A stretch of DNA of 15,929 nt, taken from positions 1-15,929 of the forward strand of contig JAGXHP010000086.1 in NCBI GenBank assembly GCA_024636135.1, written 5' to 3'. The notes below the pieces were generated by a model. It was not told the DNA's origin. It searched no databases and saw only the letters and a list, made by a program, of their open reading frames with translations. A program made the translations under genes and the position numbers. How positions within the stretch are numbered: position 1 is the stretch's first letter; every line of letters starts with the position of its first letter. This document shows, piece after piece, positions 14,206-15,929 of this stretch. The DNA is from Chloroflexota bacterium (GTDB lineage: Bacteria > Chloroflexota > Limnocylindria > QHBO01).

Positions 14206-15929
14206 ATGCCAACAACCGTGCTGGATGACCTCCTGGCGGCGGCGCGCCGGCGTTCGCGGGCCGATGCGCGGGTCACGCCGCTGGCCGAGCTGCGGCGCGA
14301 AGTCGGACGCATGCCGGCTGCCCGTCGATTCGAAGCCGCACTGCGATCGGCGGACCGCGTCTCGCTGATCGCCGAGGCCAAGCGGTCGTCACCGTCCGCC
14401 GGTCGGCTCGGGCTCGCCGAGGGCACCGCCTCGGTCGGTGCGCTGGCGCGCGGGTATGCTGCCGCCGGCGCCACCGCGCTCTCGATCCTCACCGAGCCCA
14501 GCCGCTTCGGCGGCAGCGACGACGATCTCGTCGAGGCGGCGCGCGTCGGCATCCCGGTGCTGCGCAAGGACTTCGTCGTCGATCGGTTCGGGATCTGGCA
14601 GGCGCGCCATCTCGGCGCCGATGCCGTCCTGCTCATCGTCCGCGCGCTCGACGACGACCAGCTGCGGGACCTCGTGCTCGAGGCCGGACGTGCCGGGCTC
14701 GACGCGCTGGTCGAGGTCCACGACGCCGAGGAGCTCGACCGGGCGCTGGAGGCCGATGCCACGCTGATCGGCGTCAATGCCCGCAACCTCGTCACGCTCG
14801 AGGTCGACCTCGAGGCGGCCCTGCCGTTGCTGCGTCGCGCCGCCGATGCCGGTGCCACCGTCGTGGCCGAGAGCGGCATCGCCGATGCCAGGGACGTGGC
14901 ACGCGTCGCCGAGTGCGGTGCGGCGGCCGTCCTGGTCGGCACCAGCCTGTTGCGCAGCGACAACCCCGCCGACGCGGCGGCTCGGTTGGTCCGTGCCGCG
15001 CCCGCGCGGACCGGCTCGCCGGCCCTGCCGTTTCCGACGCGGCCGGCGGTCAAGGCGTGCGGCACGCGGAATGCGGCGTCGATCCGCGCCGCGGTGGAGG
15101 CCGATGCGGATCTCGTTGGGATCGTCCTGGATCAGCGGTCGACGCGATCCGTCGACGTCGACCGCGCGGCCGAGCTCCTGCGCGGCGTGAAGCACGTGCG
15201 CCCGGTCCTCGTCTTCCGCGCGCCGGATCGGGACGACGTCGCGGAAGCCGTGCGGGTGACCGGGTCGACCGGGATCCAGCTGGCCGGCTTTCCCACACCG
15301 CCCCCGTGGACCGCGGAGCTGGCGGAGTCGCTCGAGACCGTCATCGGCGTGATTCATCGGCCCGACTCGGTTCGTTCCGCACTTCTCGCGGCCGAGGCAT
15401 GGATCGCGGCGGGAGCAACTCACCTCCTGCTCGAGGGTGCACCGCACGAGCAGGGCGGGGGAACGGGATCCGGAGCGCCGCTCGACCTGGCACGGCGCCT
15501 GAATCGGATCGTCCCGGCCGGGGTCGCCGGCGGTCTGACGCCGGGCAACGTGGCGCGTGCCGTGAAAGCCTCGCGGCCGGCCCTCGTGGATGCGGCGAGT
15601 GGCCTCGAGCGCGCCCGGACGTCCGACCCGCGACGCATCCGCGCATTCGTGCACAACGCTCGGCGGGATCCCACCGGTGCCGATCGGGTCGACGCGTCGG
15701 GCCGCTTCGGCCGCTTCGGCGGTCGATTCGTGCCCGAGACGCTGATCCCCGCGCTCGACGACCTCGAGGCTGCATGGAGCGAGGCGCGTGCCGACCCGCG
15801 ATACCGTTCGGAGCTCGAGGGCCTGCACCGTGACTTCGTCGGACGTCCGACGCCGCTGTTCCCCATCCCGGCGGCAGCGCTCGCGGACCGAGGCGGGCAG
15901 GGCGTGGGCGTGTGGCTCAAGCGCGAGGA
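14206..15929 (+). CDS. trpCFB: TrpC-TrpF-TrpB fusion protein, cut by the window end
   Basis: One frame runs from ATG 14206 to the window edge (574 codons) with no stop and encodes three consecutive enzymes. Residues 1-262 are indole-3-glycerol-phosphate synthase with all usual catalytic residues: E57 and K59 (IAEAKRSSPSAG), K121 (LRKDF), E170 (LVEVHD), N191 (GVNARNL), E222 and S223 (AESGI). Residues about 279-485 are phosphoribosylanthranilate isomerase: catalytic C285 in VKACG, GGGTG at 417-421, VAGGLTPGNV and ASGLE. The expected general-acid aspartate is Glu410 (LLLEG). From about 499, GRFGRFGGRFVPETLIPALD, then GRPTPLF and VWLKRE are the start of tryptophan synthase beta. The pyridoxal lysine lies beyond the window. 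No ATG/GTG with a ribosome site occurs at either domain junction. It closely follows trpD under the same T-box. Confidence 0.9.
   Translation, partial: MPTTVLDDLLAAARRRSRADARVTPLAELRREVGRMPAARRFEAALRSADRVSLIAEAKRSSPSAGRLGLAEGTASVGALARGYAAAGATALSILTEPSRFGGSDDDLVEAARVGIPVLRKDFVVDRFGIWQARHLGADAVLLIVRALDDDQLRDLVLEAGRAGLDALVEVHDAEELDRALEADATLIGVNARNLVTLEVDLEAALPLLRRAADAGATVVAESGIADARDVARVAECGAAAVLVGTSLLRSDNPADAAARLVRAAPARTGSPALPFPTRPAVKACGTRNAASIRAAVEADADLVGIVLDQRSTRSVDVDRAAELLRGVKHVRPVLVFRAPDRDDVAEAVRVTGSTGIQLAGFPTPPPWTAELAESLETVIGVIHRPDSVRSALLAAEAWIAAGATHLLLEGAPHEQGGGTGSGAPLDLARRLNRIVPAGVAGGLTPGNVARAVKASRPALVDAASGLERARTSDPRRIRAFVHNARRDPTGADRVDASGRFGRFGGRFVPETLIPALDDLEAAWSEARADPRYRSELEGLHRDFVGRPTPLFPIPAAALADRGGQGVGVWLKRE

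Noticed and set aside
13038..15065. Long minus-strand open frame (675 codons) opposite trpD and trpC
   Set aside because: The translation is Ser/Arg/Ala-rich low-complexity text with no motif, and the opposite strand has clear TrpD and TrpC residues. It is a high-GC antisense shadow.
14389..15828. Minus-strand open frame of 479 codons opposite trpCFB
   Set aside because: Its sequence is Arg/Gly/Asp-rich without recognisable domains; the plus strand holds catalytic motifs of three enzymes.
1..15929. CRISPR arrays, tRNA or rRNA genes
   Set aside because: I saw no regularly spaced direct repeats and no tRNA-like TTCGA/GGTTC arm pattern or rRNA stretch on either strand.

Overview
The window is high-GC, gene-dense bacterial chromosome with ordinary housekeeping and transport genes and no sign of a prophage, insertion sequence, CRISPR array or RNA gene cluster. 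Gene content and style (a fused E1 alpha/beta dehydrogenase, a DUF3352-type protein, a glycosyltransferase carrying a CysS-like N-terminus, GTG starts, weak Shine-Dalgarno sites) resemble uncultivated soil or freshwater Chloroflexota (Limnocylindria-like). A high-GC actinobacterium is the main alternative. This placement is inference; no marker gene in the window settles it.

Layout. Minus strand, 1-3491: the start of an acyltransferase-like gene (cut by the window edge) overlaps the stop of a 756-residue fused E1 dehydrogenase. Upstream of that lie a possible 40-residue membrane peptide and an EamA/DMT-family transporter. Plus strand, 3722-7827: a complete polyamine-type ABC importer (ATPase, lipoprotein binding protein, two permeases) behind a consensus-like promoter at 3624-3653. 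A perfect 12-bp hairpin separates the binding protein from the permeases. Plus strand, 7921-9998: a DUF3352-like membrane-anchored protein, stop/start-overlapped with a small cupin. Minus strand, 9995-11226: a glycosyltransferase-2-like protein with a CysS-type N-terminal module, stop/start-overlapped with a 99-residue HExxH protein. The cupin and the HExxH gene converge on a shared CTAG. Plus strand, 11375-12840: a 61-residue BldC/excisionase-type DNA-binding protein, then a rhomboid protease with an N-terminal TPR-like region.

Plus strand, 12837-15929: the most interesting part. A sigma70-like promoter overlaps the rhomboid stop codon and drives a roughly 260-nt T-box leader. The leader reads UGG (Trp) in its specifier loop and carries TGGC in its T-box bulge, matching the G73 discriminator of bacterial tRNA-Trp. 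It controls trpD and then one uninterrupted reading frame from 14206 to the window end encoding IGP synthase (TrpC), PRA isomerase (TrpF) and the beginning of tryptophan synthase beta (TrpB). The window therefore shows a tRNA-Trp-sensing operon whose product is a TrpC-TrpF-TrpB fusion covering consecutive late steps of tryptophan synthesis. The TrpB part is cut at residue 574. trpE, trpG and trpA are not in the window.
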